Source: Aurantimonas coralicida DSM 14790 (GTDB lineage Bacteria; Pseudomonadota; Alphaproteobacteria; Rhizobiales; Rhizobiaceae). Taken from it: DNA of 64,000 nucleotides. The DNA is taken from the NCBI RefSeq assembly GCF_000421645.1, contig NZ_ATXK01000014.1, positions 34,966 through 98,965 on the forward strand, given 5' to 3'. A program made the translations under genes and the position numbers. This document shows positions 8,482 through 20,814 of this stretch, one piece after another. Position 1 is the stretch's first letter, and each line of letters starts with the position of its first letter. The notes under the pieces were generated by a model, which saw nothing but the letters and a program-made list of their open reading frames with translations, was not told the DNA's origin and made no database searches.

Positions 8482-10035
8482 TCAGCCGACCGGGTTCACG
8501 TCTCCCACGAAGTTCAGAAGATCCACCATCGTGAACTCGCCCGGATTGGCCGATGGCAGCTCCGGCTTCCAGTTCGACCGCAGCCACATGAAGGATTCGT
8601 GGTCGCCATGGACGAGGCCGAGGAAGGTCTCGGCGATGATCGTGCTGCCGACGGGGCCGAGGCGACGCCCGTCATGCATGACGCTCGCCTCCTTTAGGAT
8701 GTAGTACCAGAGCGGCGATGCCTTGTGCATGCCGTGCGCGGCGGCGGCCGCACCATCGTCCCCGCTGTTCGCGATGTCGGACGGAGACAGCAGGTCCGCC
8801 CCCATCGCGCGGGCGATGTCCTGACCGCTCGGCAGCAGCACCTGCACCCCGCGCTTGAGGTTGCGGAACGCCAGTTGCGCATGCCGGCCTTGCTCCCCCG
8901 GCAGGGAATGCAGGGCCGGAACGATGAACGGGTCGAGCCTGCGGGTCTGGTTGACCTTGAAGTTCGGCTCGGGCGGCGTCCCGAAGTCGTAGAACCGCCG
9001 CCAGTCGATGACCCAGTTGGACGGCAGATGGGCCTGTGCACCGCCCGGCGCGTTGGGAAAATCGGCCGGATCGGCCTGGGCGGCGAGATCGCCGATGATC
9101 GCGCCGGATTTGCCGGTGAAGGTGAACAGCAATCCGAGGCTTCCCGGCGCCACGCCACCGTCGCGGAAGACGCGATTGTGGTCGTAGGTCTCGCGCACCA
9201 TCGAGTGCCCGAGACGATAGGCGGCGGCTCCGAACTCGGCCGGGATGTAGGGCCGTGTCTTGAAGCGGTAGAAGCGCCGCCCCCGCTCGCGGATCTTGTC
9301 GATCAGTCCCTTCTCGGTAAGGCGCTCCACCAGATCGTAGAGAACGATCCACTGGTAGTGCCATTGCGCCAGACGCCGCGCCTCCTCGAAGGTCTCGCCG
9401 CCATCGAGACCCGGCCGTGTCTGCCCGAGCCAGTCGACGATCGCATTGTGGAATTTCAGGAAAGCCAGATGGGTCTGGGCGACCAGCAGGTTCTCGTCGT
9501 TGCGTTCGTCGCCGATCAGCGCCCGACCGACCGTGTTTCGGGGCAGGTCGTTCGGCAGCTCCCCTATGTTGCCGCCATCGGGGTCGAAGGACTCCGTTGC
9601 CTTGCCGATCAGCAGTTTCGGCGTCTGCCGGCCACGCAGGTCGCGCTGATACATGAAGGGCGCGAGCGCCGGTCCCGGCCCGTAGAGAGAATCGAGATCG
9701 AGCGCCGGCGTGCGGAAATTCTGGGTGGCCAGCGGATCCGCAGTCTGCTGGTCCAGCGGCGTCAGATCGAGGGTGATGTCGTGATCGACGAATTGCCCGA
9801 GATAGGTGAAGCCGCCGGGAATGTCGGGATTGTCGCCGGCGACGTCGGTCGGCGCCGCGTCCTTCATGGTCGTTGCGAGCTCGAACAGCGGATCGTCGTC
9901 GATGATCAGCGGCTCGAGCTTGGGAAACATCCGGCCGAACTTGCCGGGATCGGCATGCCCGTCCAGCGCCTGGAGCGAACGGGCGCTCATCTCGCGCGTC
10001 CCGCGACCATGCAACATCTTGATGATATGGGTCAT
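8482..10035 (-). CDS. Animal-type haem peroxidase family protein
   Basis: 517 residues, consistent with the bacterial members of the animal haem peroxidase superfamily (An_peroxidase). GFTYLGQFVDHDITLDLTPL holds the distal His (DHD). RNTVGRALIGDERNDENLLV holds the conserved Arg and Glu. YRLGHSMVRETYDHNRVF holds the proximal His. It oxidises substrates with H2O2; the substrate is unknown. No signal peptide is seen at the N-terminus (MTHIIKMLHGRG), so it is probably cytoplasmic or exported by a non-classical route. The ATG at 10035 has GGAGACG upstream. The small gene at 8287 follows on the same strand after a 117-bp gap containing its own promoter. Confidence 0.87.
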   Translation of the reverse strand: MTHIIKMLHGRGTREMSARSLQALDGHADPGKFGRMFPKLEPLIIDDDPLFELATTMKDAAPTDVAGDNPDIPGGFTYLGQFVDHDITLDLTPLDQQTADPLATQNFRTPALDLDSLYGPGPALAPFMYQRDLRGRQTPKLLIGKATESFDPDGGNIGELPNDLPRNTVGRALIGDERNDENLLVAQTHLAFLKFHNAIVDWLGQTRPGLDGGETFEEARRLAQWHYQWIVLYDLVERLTEKGLIDKIRERGRRFYRFKTRPYIPAEFGAAAYRLGHSMVRETYDHNRVFRDGGVAPGSLGLLFTFTGKSGAIIGDLAAQADPADFPNAPGGAQAHLPSNWVIDWRRFYDFGTPPEPNFKVNQTRRLDPFIVPALHSLPGEQGRHAQLAFRNLKRGVQVLLPSGQDIARAMGADLLSPSDIANSGDDGAAAAAHGMHKASPLWYYILKEASVMHDGRRLGPVGSTIIAETFLGLVHGDHESFMWLRSNWKPELPSANPGEFTMVDLLNFVGDVNPVG

Positions 10036-10236
10036 GTCCGTCGTCTCCGAGCAAATGGCCTCGGATCAGAAGGTCAACGGATCGATTGCGCGGAACGCCG
10101 ATGATGCCGATATCTGTGGCTGCCAGACAAAACAATCACTGAATAAGTGTTCGGCCGCGACGAATTCATTGAATACGCGATCGATGCAGTCAGTTCTTCT
10201 GTCCTGACGAAACATACCACGCGCTTACGCTAAGTC

Positions 10237-10279
10237 AAAACGCCGAATGGCGCGTCGGCCGGCATCGCTGCCGGCCGAC
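10237..10279 (-). terminator. Tandem-hairpin terminator after acs
   Basis: A perfect 10-bp inverted repeat (gtcggccggc / gccggccgac, 10254-10279) begins 7 bp after the acs stop. A second short hairpin (10241-10252) leads into TTTTGAC on the minus strand. Confidence 0.75.
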
Positions 10280-10286
10280 CTGGCAG

Positions 10287-12236
<1,950 letters not shown>

Positions 12237-12363
12237 GCTTTCGCCTCCCGCAGTATCGCCGAAACAGGTCCGGCATTTGGAGGCAATCTAGGGTGAAAGC
12301 GCCGGAAGGGTCCAGTTCGCCGCTGTCATACTTTCGCGGGGCAAGGGCACGCGGCGCACCGCC

Positions 12364-12759
12364 CTAGCCGAACAGGCCGATGGTCACGCTCATGATGATC
12401 AGGACGCCGAGCCAGTGACCGGCATTCAGATAGGTTAGCCGGCGCGGACGCGCTTCGTAGGAGTGATTAACGACCATCGCGGTGAGAACGAAACCGGCCC
12501 AGGCGAGGATGCCGGTGATCAGCGCGTTGCCGACGGTGACCGGACCGATATGACCAACCAGCCCCGCCAAGACGCCGGCCATCACCAGTTCGGCGATGAA
12601 GACGATCGCCAGCGGACCGGGTTTCAGCGCCGGCCGGCCCTCATAGCCGCTGGCCGTCATCCAGGATTTTTCGAGAGCACGGTGCCAGCCGAAACCGAAG
12701 GCAAACGCGAGGAGGGCGGCGATCAGCACGCCGAGCGGGCTGAAGTTGGAAAATCCCAT
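12364..12759 (-). CDS. DUF1761 family membrane protein
   Basis: 131 residues starting MGFSNFSPLGVLIAALLAFA, with four predicted membrane helices. The arrangement (WHRALEKSWM after helix 1, TAMVVNHSYEARPRRL after helix 3) fits DUF1761. Function unknown. AAGGA 7 bp upstream supports ATG 12759; an upstream in-frame start at 12786 is less likely. It lies alone between acs and yggS on the minus strand. Confidence 0.8.
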   Translation of the reverse strand: MGFSNFSPLGVLIAALLAFAFGFGWHRALEKSWMTASGYEGRPALKPGPLAIVFIAELVMAGVLAGLVGHIGPVTVGNALITGILAWAGFVLTAMVVNHSYEARPRRLTYLNAGHWLGVLIIMSVTIGLFG

Positions 12760-12897
12760 GGCGTGATCCTTCGCTGGCCTTGGCAATCCTGCCCGTAACG
12801 AGCGAAGCCGCCGGCGGTTTCATGCGGCGGCTACGACAACGCCGCTCGCCGGTTCGCGTGGCGGACCCAAGCCGGCGAAGACAGGGCGCCCCGAACC

Positions 12898-13572
12898 TCA
12901 GCCATAATCGCGGGCGCCAAAGATCGCCGAGCCGACGCGCACGGAGGTGGCGCCGAAGCCGATGGCGATCTCGTAGTCGCCCGACATGCCCATCGACCGC
13001 TTCTCCACCCCGGCCTCGGCCGCGATCTTTTCCAGCAGCGCGAAATGCGGCCCCGGCTTCTCCTCGGCCGGCGGAATGCACATCAGCCCTTCGATCGTCA
13101 GGCCATGCTCGCTGCGACAGCGCTCGACGAAGGCGACCGCCTCCCTCGGCGCGATCCCGGCCTTCTGGTCTTCCTCGCCGGTGTTGACCTGCACATAGAG
13201 GCGGGGATGGCGGTCCTGCTTGGCCATCTCCTTGGCGAGTTCTTTCGCGATCTTTTCGCGGTCGACGCTCTCGATCACGTCGAACAGCGCCACCGCGTCG
13301 CCGGCCTTGTTCGACTGCAGCGGCCCGATCAGCCGCAATTCGATGTCGGGGAAGCGTTCGCGCAGCGCCGGCCATTTGGCCTTGGCCTCCTGCACCTTGT
13401 TCTCGCCGAAGATCCGCTGGCCGGCTTCCAGCACCGGCAGGATCGTCTCGGCGTCATGGGTCTTGGACACCGCCACGAGGGCCACCGCATCATCCGCGCG
13501 CCCCGCCTCCCGCGACGCCTGCGCAATCGCCTGCCGCACCGTCTCCAGCCGCTCCAGCAGCGCTTCGTTCAT
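12898..13572 (-). CDS. yggS: YggS/PLPBP family pyridoxal-phosphate homeostasis protein
   Basis: 224 residues. A single-domain, non-catalytic PLP-binding TIM-barrel protein that helps maintain B6 and amino-acid balance. The PLP lysine is in VALVAVSKTHDAETI; RIFGENKVQEAKAKW, LIGPLQSNKA and the C-terminal SMGMSGDYEIAI / VRVGSAIFG are family motifs. AAGGAGA precedes ATG 13572. It is divergent from leuS with about 170 bp between them, a frequent arrangement in Rhizobiales. Confidence 0.93.
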   Translation of the reverse strand: MNEALLERLETVRQAIAQASREAGRADDAVALVAVSKTHDAETILPVLEAGQRIFGENKVQEAKAKWPALRERFPDIELRLIGPLQSNKAGDAVALFDVIESVDREKIAKELAKEMAKQDRHPRLYVQVNTGEEDQKAGIAPREAVAFVERCRSEHGLTIEGLMCIPPAEEKPGPHFALLEKIAAEAGVEKRSMGMSGDYEIAIGFGATSVRVGSAIFGARDYG

Positions 13573-13745
13573 GTCGTCTCCTTCCTGTGGGGCCGTCAGC
13601 GCCGCACCTGCATCACTATCGCCGCAATCGGCGGAATTTCCGCCCCGTCATGTTGAACGCAGGCGTGACAACAGAGTAAGTCAAGCCGCATCCCCCATTC
13701 GCCTGCCGGTCGAGATCCGGCGGGACCAGCATCCCGATCGGCCGC

Positions 13746-16364
13746 ATGACCACAGAACGCTACAATCCCCGCGCATCCGAACCTCGCTGGCAGACCGCCT
13801 GGAACGAGGCGAAGCTGTTCGAGACCCAGACCGACGCGCCGGGCGAAAAGTACTACGTCCTCGAGATGTTTCCCTATCCCTCGGGCCGCATCCATATGGG
13901 CCATGTGCGCAATTATGCCATGGGCGACGTGGTCGCGCGCTACCGCCGGGCCAAGGGGTTCAACGTGCTGCATCCGATGGGCTGGGACGCCTTCGGCATG
14001 CCGGCCGAGAACGCCGCGATGCAGAACAAGGTGCATCCGCGCGAATGGACCTACCAGAACATCGCGACCATGCGCGGCCAGCTGAAGTCGATGGGCCTGT
14101 CGCTGGACTGGTCGCGTGAATTCGCGACCTGCGACGTCGAATACTACCACCGCCAGCAGATGCTGTTCCTCGACTTCCTGGCCAAGGGCCTGGCCTATCG
14201 CAAGAAGTCCAAGGTCAACTGGGATCCGGTCGACATGACCGTGCTCGCCAACGAGCAGGTGATCGACGGCAAGGGCTGGCGTTCGGGCGCCGATGTCGAG
14301 CAGCGCGAACTGACCCAGTGGTTCTTCCGCATCACCGATTTTGCCGACGACCTGCTGTCGGCCCTCGACCATCTGCCGGGCTGGCCGGAGAAGGTCCGGC
14401 TGATGCAGAAGAACTGGATCGGCAAGTCCGAGGGCCTGCTGGTGCGCTGGGCGCTGGACGCCGCAACGAAGCCCGAGGGCTTCGACGACGTCACCGTGTT
14501 CACGACGCGGCCCGACACGCTGTTCGGCGCCTCCTTCGTGGCCGTCGCCGCCGACCATCCGCTGGCCGCCAGGGCCGCCGAGACCGATCCCGAACTGCAG
14601 GGCTTCATCGCCGAATGCCGGCGTCAGGGCACCTCCGCCGCGGCGCTGGAGACGGCCGAGAAGAAGGGCATGCCGACGGGGATCTCCGCCACCCATCCCT
14701 TCGACCCGGAATGGAAGCTGCCGGTCTATGTCGCCAATTTCGTGCTGATGGATTACGGCACCGGCGCGGTCTTCGGCTGCCCGGCCCATGACCAGCGCGA
14801 CCTCGACTTTGCCCGCAAATACGATTTGCCGGTGCGCGCCGTCGTCTTGCCGCAGGGCGCCGATGCGGAGACCTTCGACGTCGGAACCGAGGCCTATGTC
14901 GGCGACGGCACGATCTGCCGCTCGGATTTCCTCGACGGCCTGTCGCCGGATGCCGCCTTCGACGCCGTCGCCGAGCGGCTGGAAGCCACCACGCTGAACG
15001 GCCGGCCCCAGGCCGAGCGTCAGGTCAATTTCCGCCTGCGCGACTGGGGCATTTCGCGCCAGCGCTACTGGGGCTGCCCGATCCCGGTCCTGCATTGCGA
15101 GGCCTGCGGCGTCGTGCCGGAGGCTCGCGAGAACCTGCCGGTGAAGCTGCCGGACGACATCGATTTCGAAAAGCCCGGCAATCCGCTGGACCGTCATCCG
15201 ACCTGGCGCGACGCCACCTGCCCGCAATGCGGCGGCACGGCGAAGCGCGAGACCGACACGATGGACACCTTCGTCGATTCCTCGTGGTATTTCGCCCGTT
15301 TCACGGCGCCGCAGGCGCATGAGCCGACCGATCCACAGGCCGCCAATGCCTGGCTGCCGGTCGACCAGTATATCGGCGGCATCGAGCACGCGATCCTGCA
15401 CCTGCTCTATTCGCGCTTCTTCGTGCGGGCGATGCGCGAATGCGGCCATGTCGCCCTCGACGAGCCCTTCAAGGGCCTGTTCACGCAGGGCATGGTGGTC
15501 CACGAGACCTATCGCGACGGCCGCGAATGGGTCGCTCCGGTGGACGTGGCGATCGCCGAAGGCGAGGGGACCCGCACCGCGACGCGCCTGTCGACCGGCA
15601 GCCCGATCGAGATCGGCGGCATCGAGAAGATGTCGAAGTCGAAGAAGAACGTCGTCGATCCGGACGACATCATCGCCTCCTACGGCGCCGACACGGCCCG
15701 CTGGTTCATGCTGTCGGATTCGCCGCCGGACCGCGACGTGATCTGGACCGAGGCCGGCGTCGAGGGCGCCCACCGCTTCGTCCAGCGCCTGTGGCGCCTC
15801 GTCTCCGAGACCGCGCCGCGCATCGCCGGTGCCGACGCCAGCCCGCAGAGCGAGGACGAGGCGGTGCTGACCATCCGCCGTGCCGCCCACCGCGCCGCGG
15901 CCGGCGTCGCCGACGACATCGAGCGCCTCGGCTTCAACAAGGCCGTCGCCCGCATCTACGAATTGGTCAACACGCTGGCGGCGTCGGTCGCTGGTGTCTC
16001 GGCCGACAGCGACCCGGCCCTGAAGGCCGCAGCTCGCGAAGCGCTGACCATCCTGGTGCGTCTGATCGCGCCGATGATGCCGCATCTGGCCGAGGAATGC
16101 TGGACGACCCTGGGCATGGACGGCCTTGCCGCAGCGGCCCCCTGGCCGGACGTCGACTCGGCGCTCCTGAAGGACGACAGCATCACCATGCCGGTCCAGA
16201 TCAACGGCAAGAAGCGCGGCGACTTGACCGTACCGGCTTCGGCCGGCAAACCTGATATCGAACAGGCGGCGCTGGCGCTCGACGTCGTGCAGGCAGCGTT
16301 GGCCGGCAATTCGCCGAAGCGCGTCGTGGTCGTCCCCGGGAGAATCGTCAATGTCGTTCTTTGA
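13746..16364 (+). CDS. leuS: Leucyl-tRNA synthetase
   Basis: 872 residues. Class I synthetase charging tRNA-Leu. The HIGH motif is [14 protein letters not shown]; the CP1 editing domain holds [20 protein letters not shown]; a zinc-like segment [10 protein letters not shown] and [20 protein letters not shown] follow; the catalytic KMSKS is [15 protein letters not shown]; the anticodon-binding domain ends in [13 protein letters not shown]. The start [16 protein letters not shown] is canonical. The end overlaps lptE by 14 bp, so translation is probably coupled; the order leuS-lptE-holA is standard in alphaproteobacteria. Confidence 0.98.
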   Translation: MTTERYNPRASEPRWQTAWNEAKLFETQTDAPGEKYYVLEMFPYPSGRIHMGHVRNYAMGDVVARYRRAKGFNVLHPMGWDAFGMPAENAAMQNKVHPREWTYQNIATMRGQLKSMGLSLDWSREFATCDVEYYHRQQMLFLDFLAKGLAYRKKSKVNWDPVDMTVLANEQVIDGKGWRSGADVEQRELTQWFFRITDFADDLLSALDHLPGWPEKVRLMQKNWIGKSEGLLVRWALDAATKPEGFDDVTVFTTRPDTLFGASFVAVAADHPLAARAAETDPELQGFIAECRRQGTSAAALETAEKKGMPTGISATHPFDPEWKLPVYVANFVLMDYGTGAVFGCPAHDQRDLDFARKYDLPVRAVVLPQGADAETFDVGTEAYVGDGTICRSDFLDGLSPDAAFDAVAERLEATTLNGRPQAERQVNFRLRDWGISRQRYWGCPIPVLHCEACGVVPEARENLPVKLPDDIDFEKPGNPLDRHPTWRDATCPQCGGTAKRETDTMDTFVDSSWYFARFTAPQAHEPTDPQAANAWLPVDQYIGGIEHAILHLLYSRFFVRAMRECGHVALDEPFKGLFTQGMVVHETYRDGREWVAPVDVAIAEGEGTRTATRLSTGSPIEIGGIEKMSKSKKNVVDPDDIIASYGADTARWFMLSDSPPDRDVIWTEAGVEGAHRFVQRLWRLVSETAPRIAGADASPQSEDEAVLTIRRAAHRAAAGVADDIERLGFNKAVARIYELVNTLAASVAGVSADSDPALKAAAREALTILVRLIAPMMPHLAEECWTTLGMDGLAAAAPWPDVDSALLKDDSITMPVQINGKKRGDLTVPASAGKPDIEQAALALDVVQAALAGNSPKRVVVVPGRIVNVVL

Positions 16365-16899
16365 TGCGGGCCGGCCTCGCGCTCTCGCGGCGCTCTGTCT
16401 CCTTGCCGGCGGCCTTGCCCTGTCGGGCTGCACCGGACGGCCGCTCTATGCCGGCGGCCTGACCACCGATGTCATGGCGCCGGACGGGCAGCTCGTCTCC
16501 CTGCGCGGCCGGATCGCCGTCTCAGAAGCCGGCAATCGCACCATCCAGATCGTCCGCAACGCGCTGTTGTTCCGGTTGAACCAGGGCACGCGGGTGAGTG
16601 AGCCGCTCTATACCGTCGCCCTCAGTGGCAGCGGCAGCGAGATCGGCATCGCGGTCGAGCCGGGCGGGCAGGCCGCGGCGTCGCTCTACTACATGAGCGC
16701 CAGCTACACCCTGACCCGGAACTCCGACGGCACCGTGCTGGCGACCGGCACGCGTACCGAGACGGTGCCCTTCGACCGGACCGGCCAGCTCTACCAGAGC
16801 CAGCGGGCAGTGATCGACGCGCGCGACCGGGCCGGCAAGGCCGTCGCCGGACAGATCGAGCTGGAAATCGCCCGTGCGCTAACCAAGGCCGGCGTGTAG
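16351..16899 (+). CDS. lptE: LPS-assembly lipoprotein LptE
   Basis: 182 residues. A lipobox (LALSGC, Cys about residue 26) follows a hydrophobic signal sequence, placing it as an outer-membrane lipoprotein. The domain GRPLYAGG through [18 protein letters not shown], and the C-terminal [20 protein letters not shown], match the alphaproteobacterial LptE family, the plug and partner of the LptD translocon for lipopolysaccharide. It overlaps leuS by 14 bp and precedes holA by 74 bp. Confidence 0.87.
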   Translation: MSFFDAGRPRALAALCLLAGGLALSGCTGRPLYAGGLTTDVMAPDGQLVSLRGRIAVSEAGNRTIQIVRNALLFRLNQGTRVSEPLYTVALSGSGSEIGIAVEPGGQAAASLYYMSASYTLTRNSDGTVLATGTRTETVPFDRTGQLYQSQRAVIDARDRAGKAVAGQIELEIARALTKAGV

Positions 16900-16973
16900 A
16901 CACGTCCCCAGGCGAAACGCCGGCAGGGTAGGCGGTCCAGGCGGCCCCTTGCCGGCGCAACAGGGACCTTTTC

Positions 16974-18014
16974 ATGGCGCAGAAGAAACCTGGCGAGGTC
17001 GAGGCGTTCCTGTCGCGGCCCGACTTCTCCTATCCGGTCATCCTCCTCTACGGCCCCGATCCCGGCCTCGTCTCCGAGCGTTCCGAGAAGGTCGCCGAGC
17101 TCTCCGGCGTCGACCGCAGCGATCCCTTCGCCGCCGTAACGCTGGCCGCCGACGAGCTGGAGAAGGACATTGGCCGCCTCTACGACGAGGCGCAGACCGT
17201 CTCGATGTTCGGCGGCACCCGCCTCATCCGCGTGCGCGGCGCGGGCAACGGCAAGTCCCTGGCCGAAGCCGTGGCGGAGCTCTCCGCAAAGAAGCTCGAC
17301 GGTGCCATCGTCATTCTGGAAGCCGGCGACCTGAAGAAGAGCTCGGCCCTGCGCACCAATGCCGAGCGCGGCAAGTTCGCCATCGCCTTGCCCTGCTACC
17401 AGGACGAGGGGCGGGCGATCGACAGGATGATCGACGAGGAGATGCGCGAGAGCGGCCTGACCATCGGCCGCGCGGCGCGGGACGAATTGCGCGCGCGCCT
17501 CGGCGCCAACCGCATCGCCTCACGCGGCGAGATCCGCAAGCTCTGCCTCTACGCGCTGGGAACGTCGTCAGTAACGGAAGAAGACGTGCGCGCCATCGTC
17601 GGCGACGTCTCGGCCGACACGCTGGAAGAGACCATCGATGCCGCGGCCAGCGGCGAGGTGCGGCGATTGCCGCATCTGATCGACCGGCTGGTCTCGGCGG
17701 GCACCGCCACCTTCCAGCTCCACCAGCAGCTCTTGCGCTATTTCCAGCAATTGCAGACCATGCGGGAGATGGTCGAGAAGGGGGGCGAGCCCGTCGGCCG
17801 GGTGGTGGAGCGACGTCGCCCGCACTTCCGGCGCAAGCACGCCATGGAGGTTGCGCTCTCGGCCTGGCCGCTCGACGCGATCACCATGATCCTGCAGCGG
17901 ATCGATGCCGATATCCTGGCCAGCCGCAAGGAAGGCGGGCTGGCCCTGACCATCACCCGGCAAACCCTGCTCGACGTCGCCGTCGAAGCCGCCCGTCTGC
18001 GCACGCGCCACTGA
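16974..18014 (+). CDS. holA: DNA polymerase III subunit delta
   Basis: 346 residues. The delta subunit of the clamp loader opens the beta sliding clamp. The N-terminal part (FSYPVILLYGPDPGLVSERS) and the central helical region (RLGANRIASRGEIRKLCLYA) match HolA, as does the C-terminal helical collar. Third gene of the leuS-lptE-holA unit; convergent with parB. Confidence 0.92.
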   Translation: MAQKKPGEVEAFLSRPDFSYPVILLYGPDPGLVSERSEKVAELSGVDRSDPFAAVTLAADELEKDIGRLYDEAQTVSMFGGTRLIRVRGAGNGKSLAEAVAELSAKKLDGAIVILEAGDLKKSSALRTNAERGKFAIALPCYQDEGRAIDRMIDEEMRESGLTIGRAARDELRARLGANRIASRGEIRKLCLYALGTSSVTEEDVRAIVGDVSADTLEETIDAAASGEVRRLPHLIDRLVSAGTATFQLHQQLLRYFQQLQTMREMVEKGGEPVGRVVERRRPHFRRKHAMEVALSAWPLDAITMILQRIDADILASRKEGGLALTITRQTLLDVAVEAARLRTRH

Positions 18015-18087
18015 TTCACGGATCATCGTGGCGAAATAGCCAGCTGCGACAGCGGCTTATTCGCGTACGCAGCAGCTATACGCGGAA

Positions 18088-18103
18088 TGTTTCACGTGAA
18101 ACG
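18088..18103. promoter_or_regulatory. parS: parS site between holA and parB
   Basis: TGTTTCACGTGAAACG, 15/16 to the consensus and 16 bp from the parB stop. This is the site nearest the parB gene. Confidence 0.92.
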
Positions 18104-18119
18104 GAGCGCTCGCGCCCTG

Positions 18120-19106
18120 TCAGAGATCGCGCGTCCGCGCCGTCTCGGAGACGCGCTGGACCCGCGTCTGGAGCAGGCCGCAGATCTCGTCGAGCTGCTC
18201 CAGATCGGCATATTCGATCCGGATCGATCCGCCTTCGCCCTTGACGTCGATCTCGACCGGCATGCCCAGAAGCTCCGCCAGCAGCCGCTCCAGAGCCAGC
18301 GCGTCGGAATCCTTCTCGAGGGCCAGTGCGGCCTTCGGCCGGCTCTTGCCGCCGGACGCCTTCTTCGGCTTCGCGGCCTCGCCCGCTGCGGGCTGGCGCG
18401 CCAGCTCCTCGGCCTCGCGCACGCTGAGGCCGCGCGAGACGATCTGCTTGGCCACGGACACCGGGTCCTCGGCCGTGACGACCGTGCGCGCCGCGCCCGG
18501 CGACAGCGTCCCGCTGGCCACCATTGTGCGGACTTCCTCGGGAAGCTTCAGAAGCCGCAGCGTATTCGCCACATGGCTGCGGCTTTTGCCCAGCACATCG
18601 GCGAGATCGGCCTGGGTATAGCCATGCTCGTTGATCAGCATCTCGTAGCCCAGCGCTTCCTCAACCGCATTGAGGTCGGCGCGCTGGACGTTCTCGATGA
18701 TGGCGATTTCCAGCGACTGGCGGTCGCCGATCTCGCGCATGACCACCGGCACTTCGGTGAGGCCCGCCGCGCGCGCGGCCCGCCAGCGGCGCTCGCCGGC
18801 GACGATCTCGAAACCGTCCGGCACGCCAGGGCGCGGCCGCACCAGCAACGGCTGCACGACGCCATGATTGCGCACCGACGCGGTCAGATCGTCGAGATCG
18901 GCCTCGTGGAAGGTGCGCCGCGGATTGTTCGGATTTGGCGAAATCGCGTCGATCGGAATATGCCGCTCGGCCGGGATGGCCGGCGGTGCCGGCTGCTCGG
19001 CCTGGGCGCCGAAACCCTGGCCGGGACGGGCAGGGGCCGATCCACCGGCCCCGATCAGCGAGGCGAGTCCACGCCCGAGACGCTGGCGCGACTTGTCTTC
19101 GTTCAT
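18120..19106 (-). CDS. parB: Chromosome-partitioning CTPase ParB
   Basis: 328 residues. It binds parS, closes as a CTP-dependent clamp and spreads, and activates the ParA ATPase. N-terminal RLGRGLASLIG (ParA contact), then IPIDAISPNPNNPRRTFHEA, the CTP-binding motif AGERRWRAARAAGL, the helix-turn-helix TQADLADVLGKSRSHVANTL, and a C-terminal dimerisation domain ending with IEYADLEQLDEICGLL. ATG 19106 has GGGGAGACC upstream; an alternative ATG at 19202 overlaps the parA stop (ATGA) and would add 32 residues. Second gene of the parAB pair. Confidence 0.96.
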   Translation of the reverse strand: MNEDKSRQRLGRGLASLIGAGGSAPARPGQGFGAQAEQPAPPAIPAERHIPIDAISPNPNNPRRTFHEADLDDLTASVRNHGVVQPLLVRPRPGVPDGFEIVAGERRWRAARAAGLTEVPVVMREIGDRQSLEIAIIENVQRADLNAVEEALGYEMLINEHGYTQADLADVLGKSRSHVANTLRLLKLPEEVRTMVASGTLSPGAARTVVTAEDPVSVAKQIVSRGLSVREAEELARQPAAGEAAKPKKASGGKSRPKAALALEKDSDALALERLLAELLGMPVEIDVKGEGGSIRIEYADLEQLDEICGLLQTRVQRVSETARTRDL

Positions 19107-19198
19107 CTTGGTCTCCCCATTCCTCGGCGCGCCCGCGCCATCCCCGTCCGTTGCATCGGGGTCTTCGCCCGCCCTTCCGTGATCGCCATATCGGTTGT

Positions 19199-20008
19199 TC
19201 ATGCTGCCTGCAGCCCGCGTTCGCGCTGGATGATTTCCGAGGCCAGCCGGATATAGGCCTGGCTGCCCGGACATTTCATGTCGTAGAGGATCGCCGGCTT
19301 GCCGAAGGACGGCGCTTCGGAAACCCGCACATTGCGCGGGATGATCGTCTCGTAGACATGGTCGCCCATATAGGACCGCACGTCCCGCACCACCTGAGCC
19401 GCCAGATTGTTGCGACCGTCATACATGGTCAGCACGATGCCATGCAGGTCGAGCGTCGGGTTCAGCGAATCCCGCACCTGCTCGACCGTCTGCAGGAGCT
19501 GGCTGAGGCCTTCGAGTGCGAAGAACTCGCACTGCAGCGGCACCAGGATGGAATCGGCCGCGGCCATGGCGTTGATGGTCAGGAGGTTCAGCGACGGCGG
19601 GCAGTCAATCAGCACGAAGTCGAATTGCGGCGTCTCGACCTGGTGGAAATGCAGCGCGTCGCGCAGCCGGTAGGCGCGGCCGGTCGCGCCTGCGATCTCC
19701 ATCTCGAGGCCGAGAAGGTCCAGCGTCGAAGGGATCAGGCTGAGATTGGGCACGGCCGTCGGCATGGCGGCCTCGGTGATCGAGGAGGCTTCGGTCAGCA
19801 CGTCGTAGGACGACACTTCGCGATTGTCGCGATCGACGCCCAGCCCGGTCGAGGCATTGCCCTGGGGATCGAGGTCGATCAGCAGCGCACGCTTGCCGAT
19901 CGCGGCCAGTGCCGTCGCAAGGTTGATGGCGGTCGTCGTCTTGCCGACCCCGCCCTTCTGATTTGCAATCGTGATGATCCGCATCGGCTGTCCGCTCATC
20001 GCATCCAT
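19199..20008 (-). CDS. parA: Chromosome-partitioning ATPase ParA (Soj-like)
   Basis: 269 residues. A deviant-Walker ATPase that binds DNA non-specifically and moves ParB-parS complexes. IITIANQKGGVGKTTTAINL is the deviant Walker A with the signature lysine; LLIDLDPQGNAST is switch I; FVLIDCPPSLNLLTINAM is Walker B. GGGAG 8 bp upstream supports ATG 20008. Operon order is mnmE-mnmG-rsmG-parA-parB. Confidence 0.97.
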   Translation of the reverse strand: MDAMSGQPMRIITIANQKGGVGKTTTAINLATALAAIGKRALLIDLDPQGNASTGLGVDRDNREVSSYDVLTEASSITEAAMPTAVPNLSLIPSTLDLLGLEMEIAGATGRAYRLRDALHFHQVETPQFDFVLIDCPPSLNLLTINAMAAADSILVPLQCEFFALEGLSQLLQTVEQVRDSLNPTLDLHGIVLTMYDGRNNLAAQVVRDVRSYMGDHVYETIIPRNVRVSEAPSFGKPAILYDMKCPGSQAYIRLASEIIQRERGLQAA

Positions 20009-20091
20009 CGATCCGCTCCCGCTCCGCCATCGAGCGGTGTCGGCTGCCGACCGGAGAGGACCGGTCCCGTCTCCGCCTGGGCTGCCGCCGC

Positions 20092-20814
20092 TCAGCGCGG
20101 CGCGATCTCGTCGATCTCGAGGACGACAGATCCGTCATCGAGGCTCGATTCATGCTTTATCATGCTGAATCGCCAATGGGCAGTCGCCGCGTTAATTTCC
20201 TGTTCATGGTTGCGCCCCTTCTGGAAGAAGCAGCGCGTATCGGCCCGGATATGCGGCGCCACGAGGGCGAAGAGCTCCGTCAGCGACGCCAGCGCCCGGG
20301 CGGTCACGATATCCGCCTTGGCGAGCACGCTTCCGCAATCCTCGATCCGCGCCGCATGGGCCGTTCCGGTGAGGCCCAGATCGCGCTGGACCGCCCGAAG
20401 GAAGGCGATCTTCTTGCTGTTCGCCTCGACGAGATCGACGCTGAGGCCGGGGCGCGCGGCGGCGATTACCAGTCCGGGCAGGCCCGCGCCCGACCCCAGA
20501 TCCGCGCAGAGCGTCGCTTCAGGAAGAAGCCGCTCGAGCGCCAGCGAATCAGCGATGTGCCGTGACCAGACATCGCCGATCGTCGCCGGCGCGACGAGGT
20601 TCATCCGGGTCTGCCATTCGGTCAGCAATGCAACGTAGCGGTCTAGTCGCTCGAGCGTTTCACGTGAAACATTATGTGTGGACAGGAACTCCGCCCGTCC
20701 GCGCTCCTGCGCCGCCGCCACTTCTGCCGGACGCGGCTTCGGGGCCGAACGCGTCTTGGTTACCGGGCGAACGTAAGGCCTCGCCGGCTTTTCCGAATCG
20801 CGATCACGCCGCAT
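20092..20814 (-). CDS. rsmG: 16S rRNA (guanine(527)-N(7))-methyltransferase RsmG
   Basis: 240 residues. It methylates N7 of a guanine in the 530 loop of 16S rRNA. The SAM loop is [38 protein letters not shown] and [12 protein letters not shown] follow. About 35 unconserved, basic residues precede the domain. The peptide NVSRET near residue 50 is encoded by a parS palindrome (20656-20671). It overlaps the mnmG end by 11 bp. Loss of RsmG gives low-level streptomycin resistance in other bacteria (established). Confidence 0.94.
   Translation of the reverse strand: MRRDRDSEKPARPYVRPVTKTRSAPKPRPAEVAAAQERGRAEFLSTHNVSRETLERLDRYVALLTEWQTRMNLVAPATIGDVWSRHIADSLALERLLPEATLCADLGSGAGLPGLVIAAARPGLSVDLVEANSKKIAFLRAVQRDLGLTGTAHAARIEDCGSVLAKADIVTARALASLTELFALVAPHIRADTRCFFQKGRNHEQEINAATAHWRFSMIKHESSLDDGSVVLEIDEIAPR
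20656..20671. promoter_or_regulatory. parS: parS site inside the rsmG coding sequence
   Basis: CGTTTCACGTGAAACA, 15/16 to consensus, lying within codons for Asn-Val-Ser-Arg-Glu-Thr of RsmG. Its embedding in a gene without loss of either function is seen in other alphaproteobacteria. Confidence 0.92.

Noticed and set aside
13596..16433. Minus-strand open frame of 945 codons opposite leuS
   Set aside because: Shadow of leuS, whose HIGH and KMSKS motifs are on the plus strand.
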